64,000 bases of DNA from positions 1-64,000 of the forward strand of contig VWND01000069.1 in the NCBI GenBank assembly GCA_009599575.1. The letters are read 5' to 3'. Positions 35,757-48,792 of the stretch are shown here, one piece after another. The DNA is from Blumeriella jaapii (taxonomy: Eukaryota; Ascomycota; Leotiomycetes; Helotiales; Drepanopezizaceae). A program made the position numbers and the translations under genes. A model generated the notes under the pieces. That model had not been told where the DNA came from and ran no database searches. It was given only the letters and a program-made list of their open reading frames with translations. The number at the start of each line of letters is the position of its first letter. Positions within the stretch are counted from its first letter, which is position 1.

Positions 35757-38700
35757 GGACCGGCCGGCAAGCATTTAATCTCGTATATTTCAGGCCCCAG
35801 ATCTTAATAGAAAACCGATCGGCCTTACGATTAATTTATAACGAAAAAAGAAATTCAACAGGTTTTTGGAAAAAAAAACATTTTCCAAATCAAAATCTTA
35901 ATTTTATTAATATAATATTACTAAGCATTTAAACGATAAATAATATAGCGACCGAAGCAAACGAAAATTACGAAAATCAAGTCGACGACAGCTTTTTATT
36001 TTCCGATCTTTTTTTTTTTTTTTTTTTTTAATTTATTTCGCAATTTGTTGCCGCCAACGAACGATTACGCATTTTTTTTTTTTTTTTTTTTCGTTCCGAA
36101 ATCTTTTTACGTATTAAAACTTAATTAAAAGCAGAACGCGAAAGAAATAAAATCATAAAAGCTAGATTCGCAGTTATAAAAACTTAGCAAATAAAATTGC
36201 AACGATTTTTTGCTAAAGCTTTTGCATTTTCCGGAATTAATCAAATTGCTTTTGATTTTTATCGTAATTTGCATTTTCCTGGAAATCCGCTATTTAATAA
36301 CCAAGCTTTTATAACATTATTATTATTTCCATTTCGTTTTTAATTTTCATAAAGTTTAAAAAGCGAACCGATTATTTTAAAAGCCGAATTCGCCAATTTT
36401 TTTTCTGCTAATTATATATTATAACGATTTAAAAACTTTTTTAAATCGAAATTATTATTAATTTTTATTTTTTTTAAAAACGATATCAAATATTAATTAT
36501 TAAAAATAAAAAATTATTTCGCTAAAAAAAGCATTTTCCGATCGGATTTACAAGTTTTAACCGCGAGAAATTATTTATCCGATTTAATTAAAAAACGGAT
36601 CGCATATATCCGAATTTATTGCAAAAACCTTTTAAAAATCGATAAATTTATAACCTAGATTTTTCTGAAAGCCTGGCTTTATTAAAAATACGCCCGGATT
36701 AAAAATTCGGTCGAAGTTAATAAAAAAATAAAACGATGCCAGATATTCGCGATTTAATTTGTAACCGATTTTATTAATTATTTCGAAACCGTTTTATAAA
36801 AAACCTTTTAGCGCTACGAAAAACAGGCTGTTTTGTTACGATACCGAATAAAATTAATACGCCCGATTTTTAAAAGCATTTACGATTTGACTCGAGGCTT
36901 TTTGCCAACGATTTACGCGCAAATAAAAAACTGCGTTTTAAAAGCTGAAAAATATATCCGGAGCGAAACAAGCTTGTTTTTTAAAAAAAAAAAATTTATT
37001 TCGATTTCGGAAACAAAAGCAATTCGAAAAGCAATAGCAGCGCTTTTACCAAAAACATTTCGATTATTTCAGAATTTCGTTTATTATTAATTACCGGCTC
37101 CGATAACGTTAAAAAGCGTTTCCGATATTTCGAAAAAAAAAAAAAAAAAAAAAAAAAAATTCCGGAATGCCAACGCCTGTTTTAATTGCGAAAACACCGG
37201 ATATATAATACAAAAGTGTTTAAAAAACGAAAATCCTACCCGCCGTTAAAAGCGACGGGAACTCTGGGCAAGAACTTCGTTATGCAAACTTTTTTAAACA
37301 GCCCAAACAAAGCCGAAATCAACGACAAATTATTATTAACGATATTTATTATTACATTTTTATATTTAAACGATTTGCTTAATATAATTATTAATTTTAA
37401 TTTATATTTTATATCGATAATTATTAAAAACGAAAACGAAAATTGTAAAAAATTCGACGCTATCGTAAATTATAGCGTTATTAAAAACTTTATTAATAAC
37501 GCAATTCTATTATTTATTTATTTTAGTATTAAAATCAACTTTTGCTTTTGAATTAAAAATGCTTAAAGCCGAAAATTTGCATCGGTTTACGATAACGGCA
37601 TAATTTAAATATTCGCAAATTGTTACGTAATAAAATCGCCCGATTTGCAAAATTTTAAAAAAATAAATATATATTTCGCGAATTTTATTTTCGGACGATT
37701 TTGGTTCGAATAATATAATTCGATCGTCGATTAAAAATCGGAAAAACTTAGTTTAAAACCGGATCATTTTTCCGATTAAAAACATTTTATACATTATTAT
37801 AATAACGGACGAATATATGTTTTTGATAAACGACGCCGCGGAATCGATAAATTATTTTATTAGCGAAACTTTTGCTTATTAAATTAAATTTCGGGATTTT
37901 TACAAACTTATAAAAAAGCTATTTAATTTAATTTTAAATAATAAAAAAAAAGTCCGACTATCAGAAAAATACTTCGAATTTAAAAACACGGTTTTTAACA
38001 AATTAAAATTTTAAATTTTTTTATCCGAACGTTCCGGCTTTAATTACGAAATTCATTTCCGACCCGATACTAAACTTTTATACGGCCCGTTTTATAACTT
38101 TTCTGAAAAAAAAAACTGAAAATACTAAAAAACTATTTAATATAAATGCAAAACTAAAAATTTATTCGATTATTAAAATTTAAAACCGCCGCGCTATTAT
38201 TTTATACGATTAAAAAAAACGGCGTATTAAAATTTTGCGTAAATTATCGCGGATTAAACGCCGTTATAGTTTTAAACCGATATTTAATTTTTTTAATTTC
38301 CGAAATTATTAATCGCTTAAGCAAAGCCAAAATTTTTATTAAATTCGATTTGCGATAAAATTTTAATTTAATTCGCATAGCAAAAAAACATAAATAAAAA
38401 ACCGCTTTTCGTATCCGATTTGGCTTTTTTAAATATTTGATTATGCTTTTCGGTTTATACAACGTTTTTAGCGATTTTCCAAGCTTATATTAACAGAATT
38501 TTTAAAAACTTTATAAATATATTTGTTATAGTTTATTTAAATAATATATTAATTTATTTCGATAACGAATATATTTATATCGAATACGTCAAAATTATTT
38601 TAAACGCTTTTTTTCAACGCTAAATTGTATTATAAGCTGGAAAAATGCGAATTTAATACGACTGAAATAAAATTTCTCGGTTTTATAATATTTTTTTTCG

Positions 38701-41312
38701 GCGTAGATATAAATAAAAAAAAAATAAATACGATTAATTAATAGCTAATTTTTATTATAGCCAAAAAAAAAAACATTATTTTTTTTCGGATTTTGCAACT
38801 TTTATCGAAAATTTATTTATTATTACAATTTAATCGCTATCGGAATAATCAAATTGTTAAAAAGCAAAGCTTTTTTTCGCCTAGAATAACGAGGCTATTA
38901 AATTTTTTACGAATTGCAAAAAAGCTTTTAACAAAGCCTTTTTACTGATATATTTCGACCCAAATTTAAAAGTCTGGCTCGAATACGACGCATTTATTAT
39001 CGTATTCGCAGAAATTATATTTAAACGACAAAACGATATTTTTTTTTATTTTATCGCGTTTTATTTCCGAAAATTTATATTTGCAAAAATCAATTATACG
39101 ACGTTCGACCAAAAACTTTTGACGATTATAAAATTAATTAAATACTGGCGATATTATTTAAAAAGCGTACGTTATAAAATTATTATTATTTCTGATTATA
39201 ACAATTTGAAATATTTTATAATTATCCGTATTTTAATCCGACGACAAACTAAATAAGCTATAATATTTTCTACGATCGATTTCGAAATCATTTATAAAAC
39301 GGATTCGAAAAATCCGGCTAACGCTTTTTTAAAAAAGCCGGATTACGTTTAAAAAACTTTCGGAATCTGTTAAACTTTTGTTATATTCGGCTATAATCGA
39401 AGATTTAAATAAATTGTTATTGCTAAAAAAACAAAAAAACGTTTTGCATTTAATTTGCACCACGGCTAAAAGATTAATTAAAAAAGAAATCGAAAGCGCG
39501 AAATTAAAGCTAAAAAAAATATAATATAATTAAACGCGGATAAACAACTTTTTAGTTACAAAAAATAACGAACGCGAAGCAAGCTTAAAAACATTAAAAA
39601 CCTTTTTAAAAAGCATTACTTCCGATATTAAATATACGCAAAGCTTTTACGAAAACTTTTCCGGTACCGACTTTTTATTAATCGATAATATATAAATATA
39701 TAAAAGCTTAAGATTTTTATATTTTATTAGATTTTATTTTTAAAAAACGATTTTTAAAAAAAATTTCACGACAATCCGACGGCAGATTATTTCGGACGCG
39801 ACAAAACCACGTTATTTTTAAAGCGTTTATTTTATTAGTCGAAAATAACCGCAAATATCGAAAATTATATTTTTTTTTATATCGTTTATAAAAAAAAAAA
39901 AATTTTTTTTAAAATCAAAAACGAATAAAAAACTATATTTATTACCCGTTTTAACGCGATTATAAAATAGCATTTTATTTAATTTAGTTATAAATCTACC
40001 AAACGTTTTTTAATAAAAAAAATTTTTCGCTTATAGCAAAACCGGTAAATCACCCGTTTACGACGCGATTTTAATAATCGTTTGCCGATTAATTAAATAA
40101 TTTTATTTTATCGCGATTCGCAAAAATATAACAATTTTATAATTCGCTTATATTTTTTATAAAACAGTATTTTTCAAATACGAAATGCTCGACGATATTA
40201 TTTCCGATCGTAAATTATTATTTATTTTAAACTTTTAAAACATATTTACCGCTATGCTTTATATTAAACGAAAATTATTTATAGTTTTTTATTTATAAAC
40301 CGACGGACAAACCGAAAAAATAAACGCAATATTAAAAACATATTTGCGCTTTTACGTGGATTTTAATTAAAACGATTGGCCAGATTTGCTTCCGATAGCA
40401 AAATTCGCTATTAACAACGCAATTTCGTTTTTTATTAAAATATTATTATTCGAGGCGAACGGCATTAAAACAAAGCCGTTCGAATTGGAAAAGTTATTAA
40501 ATTACGAATTAAAATCCGCTTAACAATTGGCGAAAAAATTAAAAAGTATTTATTAAACTTTAAAAAAGATTATTTTTTACGCATAAAATATTTAAGCAAA
40601 ATATTATAATAAAAAACACATTTTAAAACATTTTACGATTAAAAAAAAAAATTTACTTAAATATAAAAAATCTGAAAACAAAAAGACTTTGTAAAAAACT
40701 AAACGCAAAAAAATTTGGCCCTTTTTTAATTTTGAACAAAATCGGTTTTTAAATATACAAATTCCGATTTTTAAAAACCTGGAAATTTTACGACGTTTTT
40801 TACGTTAGTTTATTAAGCTTTTACCGCGAAGCGCGATAAAAATCGAAAAAAAAAAAAAAAAAACAATATTAAATTTCGAGTTGATAAAAAACGATTTCGG
40901 AAATCAAAAAAAAAATAAAAAATTGACCAGATTTTAAATTCCGTATTTAAAAATCGTTTAAAAAAAATTGTATTTTCTAGTAAAATAAAAAGGCTGGTTT
41001 TTAAATTACGATTTTTTAACAAAAAGCAAAAGACCTGGAACATTTTCCAGAATTGATTGCCTAATTTTTCAAAAATAACCTTTTTAAACCCGGCTTACAA
41101 AAAAAAAAAAATCGTTAGTATTTGTATTTAATGGATTTATTTTTACCATTTATTCTGAAATTAATTAATTATACGTAAAAATTTAAATCCAATTTATATT
41201 GGTAAAAGACCGATTATCCCTGACTAAAAGTAATTTCGACGTCGAACCCGGGAAGCATTGCTTTCAAGTTTAATTAATATTAGCAAAGGACCGATTATTT
41301 CTGACTAAGAAT
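35757..41312 (+). pseudogene. B internal region: gag, zinc knuckle, protease, RT, RNase H, integrase relics
   Basis: In order on the plus strand: gag remnants (about 36.0-37.1 kb, with an open piece at 36833-37090); a zinc knuckle at 37178-37219 reading CFNCENTGYIIQKC, where the His of CCHC has become Tyr; a protease-like AIVNYSVIKNFINN (about 37.46 kb) where DSGAT would be expected; RT at about 38.19-38.76 kb (FCVNYRGLNAVIVLNRY); RNase H to about 39.3 kb; and integrase fragments ending near TDGQTEKINAILKTYLRF and WPDLLPIAKFAINNAI (40.3-40.43 kb). The YxDD box is changed to NN. The region ends with about 81-bp tandem repeats in which A2 is inserted. Confidence 0.8.
41190..41312 (+). repeat. 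81-bp tandem repeats at the 3' end of B, left part
   Basis: A unit of about 81 bp containing TTTCGACGTCGAACCCGGGA and GACCGATTATTTCTGACTAA occurs here and, after A2 is removed, again at 47766-47870, with partial units on both sides. Confidence 0.85.
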
Positions 41313-41602
41313 TGTGACGATCTAATCAGTCGAAAGGCTGGGAGATCAGTCAACTGGTCGCCGTGTTCACATAGTATAAGAAACGAGCCTTTGGTTCTGT
41401 AACAAAAATATTTACTTAGAATCAACAACTGCAAAAGGCAGAAGTTGCTAAAAGAAAAAAGCCTCATATATATAAATAGTTTCCACAATTGATAGGAAGA
41501 CCCATCAGAAAACCAAAAAACTTGCAGCTATACGTAATTGCTGGGGTGACACGAGAGGTGGCAACAGAATGATACGAAAGGTGGCAACAGAGCGAATCGT
41601 CA
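41313..41602 (-). repeat. 3' LTR of A2 (290 bp) with a short internal duplication
   Basis: About 22 bp longer than the A1 LTRs because the block ACACGAGAGGTGGCAACAGA is tandemly duplicated near its right end. The same duplication is in the 5' LTR, so it predates this insertion. Confidence 0.9.
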
Positions 41603-41845
41603 CTACCCCCCCGTCCGAAAAAAGCGCGCCCTCGAGCTTTTATCCATTAATACGTCGCTATCCAAATAATCGTACGAATCCAAACCTTCGGAATACGCCT
41701 TCAGCCAGTCTACAAGTTTTGCAAAAAGACCGAAAAGCTTTTTATACGCCAAATAAAAGTCGCGCACCTTCAGAAAAACATATATAAAATCAAACGCGGA
41801 ATACCACGTAAGATTTTCATTTAAGCTTATCTAAAAAACTCTGTA

Positions 41846-44800
41846 CTAAAGAATTTTCCGCTGCACTCGACAAGCGATTAATTTTTCGATTTCGTATTTA
41901 AGCTTACCAATTATATTAATAAATTCAAAAGCTAAATTAACCTGATTTAAAAGCGCGTCGTCAGCTGCTTTACGCAGTCGATTAACGTGAAAAACTAAAT
42001 GTACGTTTATAATATTAAAAAAGTCTAGCTTAAAAGCGTTATCGAAAATTTTGGCTACAATTTTAAAAAAGCCGTTTATAAAATTGTCGAATTTACGAAA
42101 AGGCCGGAAGGTCGGAAATAAACGCATATCGAGCCATACGTAATCGCCAACGTTAAAATCGATCGCGCGGCGAAACCTATTCGCATTTTTTTTCATTTTG
42201 TCGTAGGCTTATTAAAAGTGCGATTTAACGAGATTTCAAACGTCGTAATAGCGGCGAGCGTACGCACGAACTTCGTTTGCGTTTAGCTTATATAAAAAAT
42301 TGAAAAAAAAGGAAATATCGAGCTTTTAGTTTCAATTAATATAAGAAATATAATCGTGTATAATTTCAAAAAGTAAAAGGCCATTTAAACTTTCGTAAAA
42401 AAAAATCATTTAAGCGAAATCCATTATTAAAAGAAATTCGCTCTAATCGTTTTAATAAAAGTTTACGAAAAATCGAAAGCGTTTTTGTAAATATTAGTTG
42501 TAAATTTCGGTCTGACCGTCGGTTTTAAAATAAACGGCTATCGAAAGCTTTAGTTGCGTACCGAATATTTTATTTAATTCAGACCAGAAAATAAATTAAT
42601 ATTAAAGGCTACGATCGCTAATAATATTTTTTAAAAAGCCAAAATATTTATATACGTAAAATATATACAATTTAACGAAGCCTCGAGCGTCGATATTCTT
42701 ATAGCAAAAAATCGAAATAACTTGCTTGGAAAAGCGATTTATTATTACGAATACGTTGTCGTAACCGTGTTTATTTTTATTAAAGCTGCAAAAATCTATT
42801 ATAACGTGTTTTTAAAAATGGTCAAAAACAGAAAAAAGCTAAAAAAAGCCGGAGCGCTTATTTTTTAAAACAAAACTTTTTCGATAAGCGTAGCAATTAC
42901 GACAGTATTATTTTACGAAAACTGTTATACCTCGCCAATAATATTAATCCGAAAGCAATTGCGTAGTTTTGCGAGCGCTAAAATAAGCGATGAAAATCTG
43001 ATCGTACGCTTTTCGTACAAAAGTCAAACGAAAATAATCGACGTTTGATACTATCAGGCGACCGTAATATAACAGCAGATCGCGTTCAAATATATACGAA
43101 AACGAAATATTATTATCGTCGTTCCTTTTCGTAGCGTTTCGTACAACTTCTTTTCGAAGGGCTATTAAGCTGCTAGCTGTGCGATTAGCGTAAAAAAGCT
43201 GGTCAACGATACGAAATGCGAAAAAAAAATCAGCTATTTCAACGATAAAAACAGCTGTTTCGAAAGCTATAAAAAATCGAAGTTTTTTAATCAAAAAGCG
43301 ATAATCGATCTGATCGGCTCGGAAAAGGATTTGCAAGCGCTAAATGCGTTTAAAAGAGTTTTAGCGGTCGAATTCGTTCGTACGACGTGTTAATGCGTCA
43401 GCTAAAAAATTATATTTATTTGATTTGTACGTAATAAAAAAGTGTAATCGGCGAAAAGCTCGGCCCAGCGTGCTTATCGAACGTTTAAAAGTTTGAAAAT
43501 TATAAAATACTCCAAAACCTTATAATTAATAATTATTTTAATTTAATAAATTAAGCTAATTAATTTAATACGAAAATTACCTAAAGATTTTACGATTGCG
43601 AGCATTTTTTTGTCGTATACGACGTAATTCAGCTTTGCGAAAGCTATAATTTTGCTAAAATAAACGACTAGAAGCCAGTCGTTATTATGGAATTGCGAAA
43701 GCACAAAAGCTATTACGCCGTCGAAAGCGTTAATTTCTAATATGCAAAAAAGATTTTGCCTGTAATATTATAAAACTAATACAATAATAAAAGCTAATAT
43801 AAAAAGGTCGAAATTCTTCTGACATTTAAAAGTGAAATTAAAAAAAACGTTAGTCTTAGTTAAATAAACCAAAAGCTTTGCAATTATATCATAATCTCGA
43901 ATAAAACATCGGTAAAAATTATAAAAACCAAAAAAGCTTTGTATATCTTTTACAATAATAAAAAGCTTTCAGTAAACGACCACGGAAATCTTTTCTAAAT
44001 CTACTTTTAAACTTTTAATCGAAATAATAAAACCTAAATAACGGATCCGAATAACGTTAAATTTAAACTTCCGAATATCGGCCTGTAATCCAGCGTTAGC
44101 GAGCCTTTAACACTTTGCGAACGTATATAGCGTATTCCAAAAAATCGAACGAATAAATAAAAATATTATTTAAATATATAATACAAAAATCGTTTAAATA
44201 ATCGAAAAAAACGTCGTTTATATAACGTTAATAAATTACGAATCTATTAATAAAACCAAAAAGTAGCATTTTGCATTTATAAGCGCCGTAACGCGTACGA
44301 AACGTCGTCAGTTTTTTACTAGCGGAATCCATTCGAATTCTGTAAAAAGCTTAACGAATATCGAACTTCGTAAAAATTCGTATTTTCGAAAAACGAGCAA
44401 AAATCTTATCGATAAAAAAAAAAAAGTAGCGATCTTTACGAATAATATTATTAAAAGCTCGATAATCGATACAAAAACGCAATAAACCGTCGGGTTTTTT
44501 AGCGAAAAACATTGAAACAGCGAAAAAAACGATAAAAAGTTCGATAAAGCTTTTGTTAAAATTATTTTACAAATAAGTTTTGACAATTTCGAGCTTTAAA
44601 ATCGACATTTTATACAAAAAAGTATATTTCAGCTTTTTTTTATTTACAATAAGCTCGATCTTATAATCGTAAGGCCGGTAAAAAGCTAGCTCGTTACTAG
44701 CGGCCTTAAAAAACACGTGTTCGAGGTTTTTATACTCCGAGGAAAAAAATTCGAAAAAAAGTTTATTCGAAATTAATTCTGCTAAACTAATTGAAAAAGT

Positions 44801-45860
44801 CGAAATCGATATTTCATTGGTTCTGAAACGTTCGAAAAAACTGTAAAATTAAGTTTTAAAAAAAATATTATACGTAAAATCGTCTAGTATTTTATTAATC
44901 TCGTATAAAAAAGTTAAAAACATTTCAATTGTTTTTTTTCTAAAAATCAGCTTAAAAGCGTGTGCAATAATTTGGCAAATAGAAATTAAATAAGCAATAG
45001 GTTAAAAAACTCGTTTTCGAACTGGTCGTTTAAAAAATTCAAAAAGCGGCTTATCTAAACTATCGATTATATTAAGCTGAAAGGCCATCGCGGCGAAAGC
45101 CTTTTTTCGGTTTTTAATATAACTGTTTTTCGTAAAACGAAAAAGCTGTTTTAACGAAAGAAAAAAAAAAAAAAAATAATAATAAAAAAAAGATCGTTAG
45201 CCTGGGAAAATAATAATATAATTTCTTATATTATCCCATTGGCGTCGCTATCGAAATTAGCACCGCGAATAAAATTCGACCTTTTCGCGCTCCGCATAAC
45301 GTCGTAAATCTGCTATAATTAATCAAGATTTTTGTTACGTTTCACAGCGTCGTTTTAATAGCGAAATTAAATCTTTCGAAAATGCAAATAAAAGATTTTA
45401 ATACAACGAGCGTAAAAAGCTATAAAAAAATAAAACTTCGGCCAATAAAACTTGCGTTTATTATAATTTAGTAAAACTTAGTATTCGGCCAACCAAACTT
45501 TTTTTAAAATCATACTATAATTTCCGAAATTAATAATTAAAAAAAAAGTAAACGATTATATTCGATTGTTAATAATAAAATTAAAAAGCGTAAAATATAT
45601 AATTAAATAGCCACGAGTTCTATATACCCTTTTACAGAAAAAAAAACCGGAAAAAATTAAATCAAAAGTTTTAAAAAAAAAAAAAAAACTTAATTAACGC
45701 CGAATCGATTAATATATAACCGTTCGCTTCAAAATCGGCGAACGCTTTTATTTTATACGAAAGATTATTTTTAATAAATATAACGGAAATTATTAATAAA
45801 TCGCTATTAAAAAGCTTTCGAACGTTAAAATAACGCATATCGCGCAATACGCCCAAAAAA
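41846..45860 (-). pseudogene. A2 pol relic
   Basis: The minus strand shows a stop-free tail (41846-42196) with FNVGDYVWLDMRLFPTFRPF and a final YEIEKLIACRVQ. An open integrase-adjacent piece lies at 42944-43336 and RT/RNase H remnants up to about 44.6 kb. A piece at 45671-45856 corresponds to the A1 frame at 31245-31607. Stops and Asp to Asn changes in the RT box disable it. Confidence 0.8.
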
Positions 45861-47473
45861 AAAACTTTGCTTAGGCCTGAGCGTTTCCCCGACTGGCGAA
45901 AAAGCTTTTAATTTCCTCGTATGCGTTTTGAAAATCGTTTGGAAAAAGATTTTCGTTTTTATTATTATTATTAAAAAGCGAATTTTCGGCCGGTTCGATC
46001 TCGTTTATATCTATCAGTTTAAAAAAGCCTTTAAGTAAAACCGAAGGTCGGCTCGTAAAAGATCGTGTAAATTGGCTTCGAACCTTCTGATATAAAATAA
46101 AAAACGAACGTTATCGTTAGTCCGATCGAAAAAAAAAAACGCCAGAAAGGGCGTTCTGGCGTGAAAAAAAAGGAAAAACAAAAGGCTGAAAAAAAACCTG
46201 TGAAACACTTAAACGATTTTCGTACGTACGATTTAACTCGTAATACGCTTTGGTTAAAAACCTACCACTTTGATAAATAATAAACTTAGTAAAGCGATTC
46301 GCGTATAAAATTCGTTTAGCCAACTGATTTTGTTTTTCTTAACGGACTGCGGTAAGCCAATTTTTAAAAGTCGTTGTACGCGCTTATTTCAAATACAGCT
46401 TTTTTCGTAAACGCTTTAGTATTTTATCGCGAAAAGCGTTTCGAAGCTATTTGTTAATTCGTATTTAAGCGTTCGCTGCGAAAATAAAAAATCGCAGATA
46501 AAAACGCTAAAAATCGTCGTACGTATTTATTATAAGCATTTTAAACTCGTTTTCGGCCTTTTAAACGTTTAAAAAATCGGCCAGGAAATCGGCGACCTTT
46601 TTTACTAATTTTTCGAAAAGCGTAAAATCGGAACGGTCCAAAATACGCGAAGTCAAAAACTTTTTTGCCACGTTTTCGGTCTGATCGAATATATAATTTT
46701 TGCGAAATCGATCGCCAGCGAAATAATCGTAGTAAAATTCGAAGTTATCGAAAACTTTAATTTCTCAGTGGCGTGCTTTGTAATTTTCACCATTATTTAG
46801 CTTAAATTCAAAATTCGAAACGCGCTTTATGCGAACTAATCGAAAGTTAATAAATAAATAAAAACCATAGCGTTCAAAAAGCGCGCTAAAATCTTGGCCG
46901 TTATAAAAAAATCCAAAAAAAGTTCGCGAAAAGCGTGGAAATTAATCTGCAGCGTCTGTTGGTTAAAATAAAACGTTGCGAGAAAAAGCAGCAGATTCGC
47001 GACTAACAAAAGCACGTTCGATAAATTCTATCAAACGCTTTGATTAAAAGGTCTGTCGCAGTCGTATAATTTCCAAAAGTTGTCGTTCACGCTTTTGCGC
47101 TTTTTTCAGTTGATTTTGCAGAAGTCTCAATTAAACGCTCTTAGCGCTAAGCTGAAAAATGGCAGGCGAAGTGATTGGCGCTCTGCTTTTTTCTTTGTTT
47201 TTTTTTCCTCGGAAAAAAAACTGTTTTTCAGAAAAAAAAGCTTCTGAAAAAAGCTGCTTTTTCGCTGATTAAAAAAAAAAGAAAAGTTGAAATATAATAG
47301 CAGAAGCTGAAAAGCTCTGCTGAAAAGAAAATCGTTAAACAAAAGCCATCTTTCGCAAAATGCGGAAATAAACCTTTTTACGACCGATCGATCATTTTAA
47401 TATAACCCGTAAAAAATTCGAAAAAAAAAATAATTTACGCCGTCGCCAGCGTAAAAAAAAAAGTTGTTAATAA
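45860..47473 (-). pseudogene. A2 gag and leader relic
   Basis: Minus-strand counterpart of 29.6-31.2 kb in A1 and 0.7-2.3 kb in A3. Short open pieces (46014-46208, 46117-46323, 47127-47342) are fragments of the leader and gag region in different frames. Confidence 0.6.
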
Positions 47474-47765
47474 TATAACGATCTAATTAATCGAAAGGCT
47501 GAAAAATCAGTCAACTGGTCGCCGTATTCATATAGTATAAAAAACGAGCCTTTGGTTTTGTAACAAAAATATTCACTTAAAATCAACAACTGCAAAAAGC
47601 AAAAGTTGCTAAAAAGAAAAAGCCTTATATATATAAATAGTTTCCACAATTAATGGAAAAACCCACCAGAAGACCAGGAAGCTTGCAGCTATACGTAGTT
47701 GCTGGGGTGACACGAAAGGTGGCAACAGAATAACACAAGAGATGGCAACAGAGCGAATCGTCACA
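47474..47765 (-). repeat. 5' LTR of A2 (292 bp)
   Basis: The plus strand starts TATAACGATC and ends GCGAATCGTCACA, then comes the TSD AGAAT. It has the same short duplication as the 3' LTR. Confidence 0.9.
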
Positions 47766-47927
47766 AGAATAATTTCGACGTCGAACCCGGGAAACATTGC
47801 TTTCAAATTTAATTAATATTGGCAAAAAATCGATTATTTCCGACTAAAAGTGATTTCGATATCAAATTGATAAGCAATAAAAACAAAGGAAAAAAGAACA
47901 AAAGGCCTAGTCGAAAAAGGGGAAAAG
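47766..47927 (+). repeat. 3' end of B internal region: tandem repeat remainder and polypurine tract
   Basis: It continues the 81-bp repeat interrupted by A2 and ends in GAAAAAGGGGAAAAG (47913-47927), the plus-strand primer site directly before the 3' LTR of B. Confidence 0.85.
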
Positions 47928-48146
47928 TGTCAGAGGGCACGGTCCAAGTTCTCGGCCTTTGGCCGAAACCTTGCCGAACGGCTTTCGGCCTTCGGCTTTT
48001 GGTCGGTGGCCCGAGCAGGCACGACCCAAATGGATCCAAGAATATAACCAAACGGACCCTTTGTATCCTTTTAAATCCCTAAGATTCAGTACATCAACCA
48101 TAATAAATGCCTTCGCTCCCTGGTCCACCTACTGAGCACCGTGATA
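47928..48146 (+). repeat. 3' LTR of B (219 bp)
   Basis: It starts TGTCAGAGGGCACGG and ends CACCGTGATA, followed by the TSD ATAAG. It carries the same GC-rich hairpin island as the 5' LTR. Confidence 0.9.
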
Positions 48147-48322
48147 ATAAGATTCGCCTGGCTTTTCGGAAAATACTCTTTTCGAAAATTCCACTTTTTT
48201 TTCTGTATTTATAGGCGCCTTTTACTAGAAATATAGAAAGCAGAAATCAGTCTGATTATTAACCCAACCTTATCTGAGCTTTATTGTTTAAACTAATATT
48301 TCCCTGCCTTTCAATTCTTACA
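48147..48322 (+). repeat. Second half of the C-family LTR split by B
   Basis: It starts with the TSD ATAAG, continues ATTCGCCTGG and ends CAATTCTTACA, the normal end of the C LTR. It completes 28897-29085. Confidence 0.85.
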
Positions 48323-48606
48323 CCAACGGCCGAAAGACTTGAACCGCCCTTTGACACGTAGAATTGTAAGCTTTTTGGTTTCTTGGTGAATCTTTTATTA
48401 ATTATGGAAACTATTTATATTTTTAAAACATTTTTCCTTTAGCCACTTTTACCTTTTGCAATTATTAATTTTAAGTGAATATTTTTGTTATAAAACCAAA
48501 GACTCGTTTTTTATATTATATGAATACGGCGACCAGTTGACTGATCTCAGCCCTCCGACTGATTAAATCGTCACAACAAAGCCTTCTATTAAAACGCTTC
48601 GATTAC
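48323..48606 (+). repeat. LTR scraps: B-LTR tip and 5'-truncated A-family LTR
   Basis: Positions 48323-48355 resemble the reverse complement of the B LTR start (GGCCGAAAGACTTGAACCG.CCCTTTGACA). Positions 48354-48575 match the A LTR from ACGTA.A..TG.AAGCT to its end ATCGTCACA. About 30 bp of unassigned sequence follow. Confidence 0.75.
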
Positions 48607-48792
48607 TGTGATGGTTCACTCTTTTGCCATCTCTCGTGTCACCCCACCAACTAGGTATAGCTGCAAGCTCCCTGGTCACCTGGTGGATCTCCCATCAACC
48701 GTGGAAACTATTCATGTATATAAGGCTCTCTCTCTCCCCTTAGCAACCTCTGCCTTCTGCAGTTGTTGACTCTAAGTAAATCTCTTTGTTAA
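48607..48792 (+). repeat. 3'-truncated A-family LTR with little RIP
   Basis: It starts TGTGATGGTTCACTC and follows the A LTR to about ATCTCTTTGTTA, then breaks off. It keeps many CpA/TpG sites (for example CAGTTGTTGACTC and GTATATAAGG), unlike the copies further left. Confidence 0.85.

Larger units (their letters stand above)
41313..47765 (-). mobile_element. Complete Ty3/Gypsy element A2 (6453 bp), minus strand
   Basis: LTRs at 41313-41602 (3') and 47474-47765 (5') are flanked by the TSD AGAAT (41308-41312, 47766-47770). The polypurine tract GGGGGGGTAG (minus strand, plus-strand 41603-41612) precedes the 3' LTR. Internal sequence is A1 in reverse: chromodomain-like tail at 41846-42196, integrase at about 42.4-43.4 kb, RT at about 44.0-44.6 kb with the same YLNN mutation, and gag at about 45.7-47.2 kb. 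It is less RIP-changed than A1 in the 3' part and its 3' LTR is nearly normal in composition. Confidence 0.93.
29086..48146 (+). mobile_element. Ty3/Gypsy element B, expanded to 19 kb by nested A1 and A2
   Basis: Two 219-bp LTRs (29086-29304 and 47928-48146) and the TSD ATAAG (29081-29085, 48147-48151) delimit B. Without A1 and A2 it is about 6.2 kb. The internal sequence is 29305-29327, 35757-41312 and 47766-47927. A textbook polypurine tract GAAAAAGGGGAAAAG precedes the 3' LTR. Gag, zinc knuckle, protease, RT, RNase H and integrase relics follow in Gypsy order on the plus strand between 36.0 and 40.6 kb. B landed in a C-family LTR, so it is younger than that LTR and older than A1 and A2. 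Confidence 0.9.

Noticed and set aside
47809..48128. Overlapping ORFs of 73-87 codons on both strands
   Set aside because: They coincide with the GC-rich hairpin part of the B LTR, and similar ORFs appear at 28.77-29.2 kb for the same reason.
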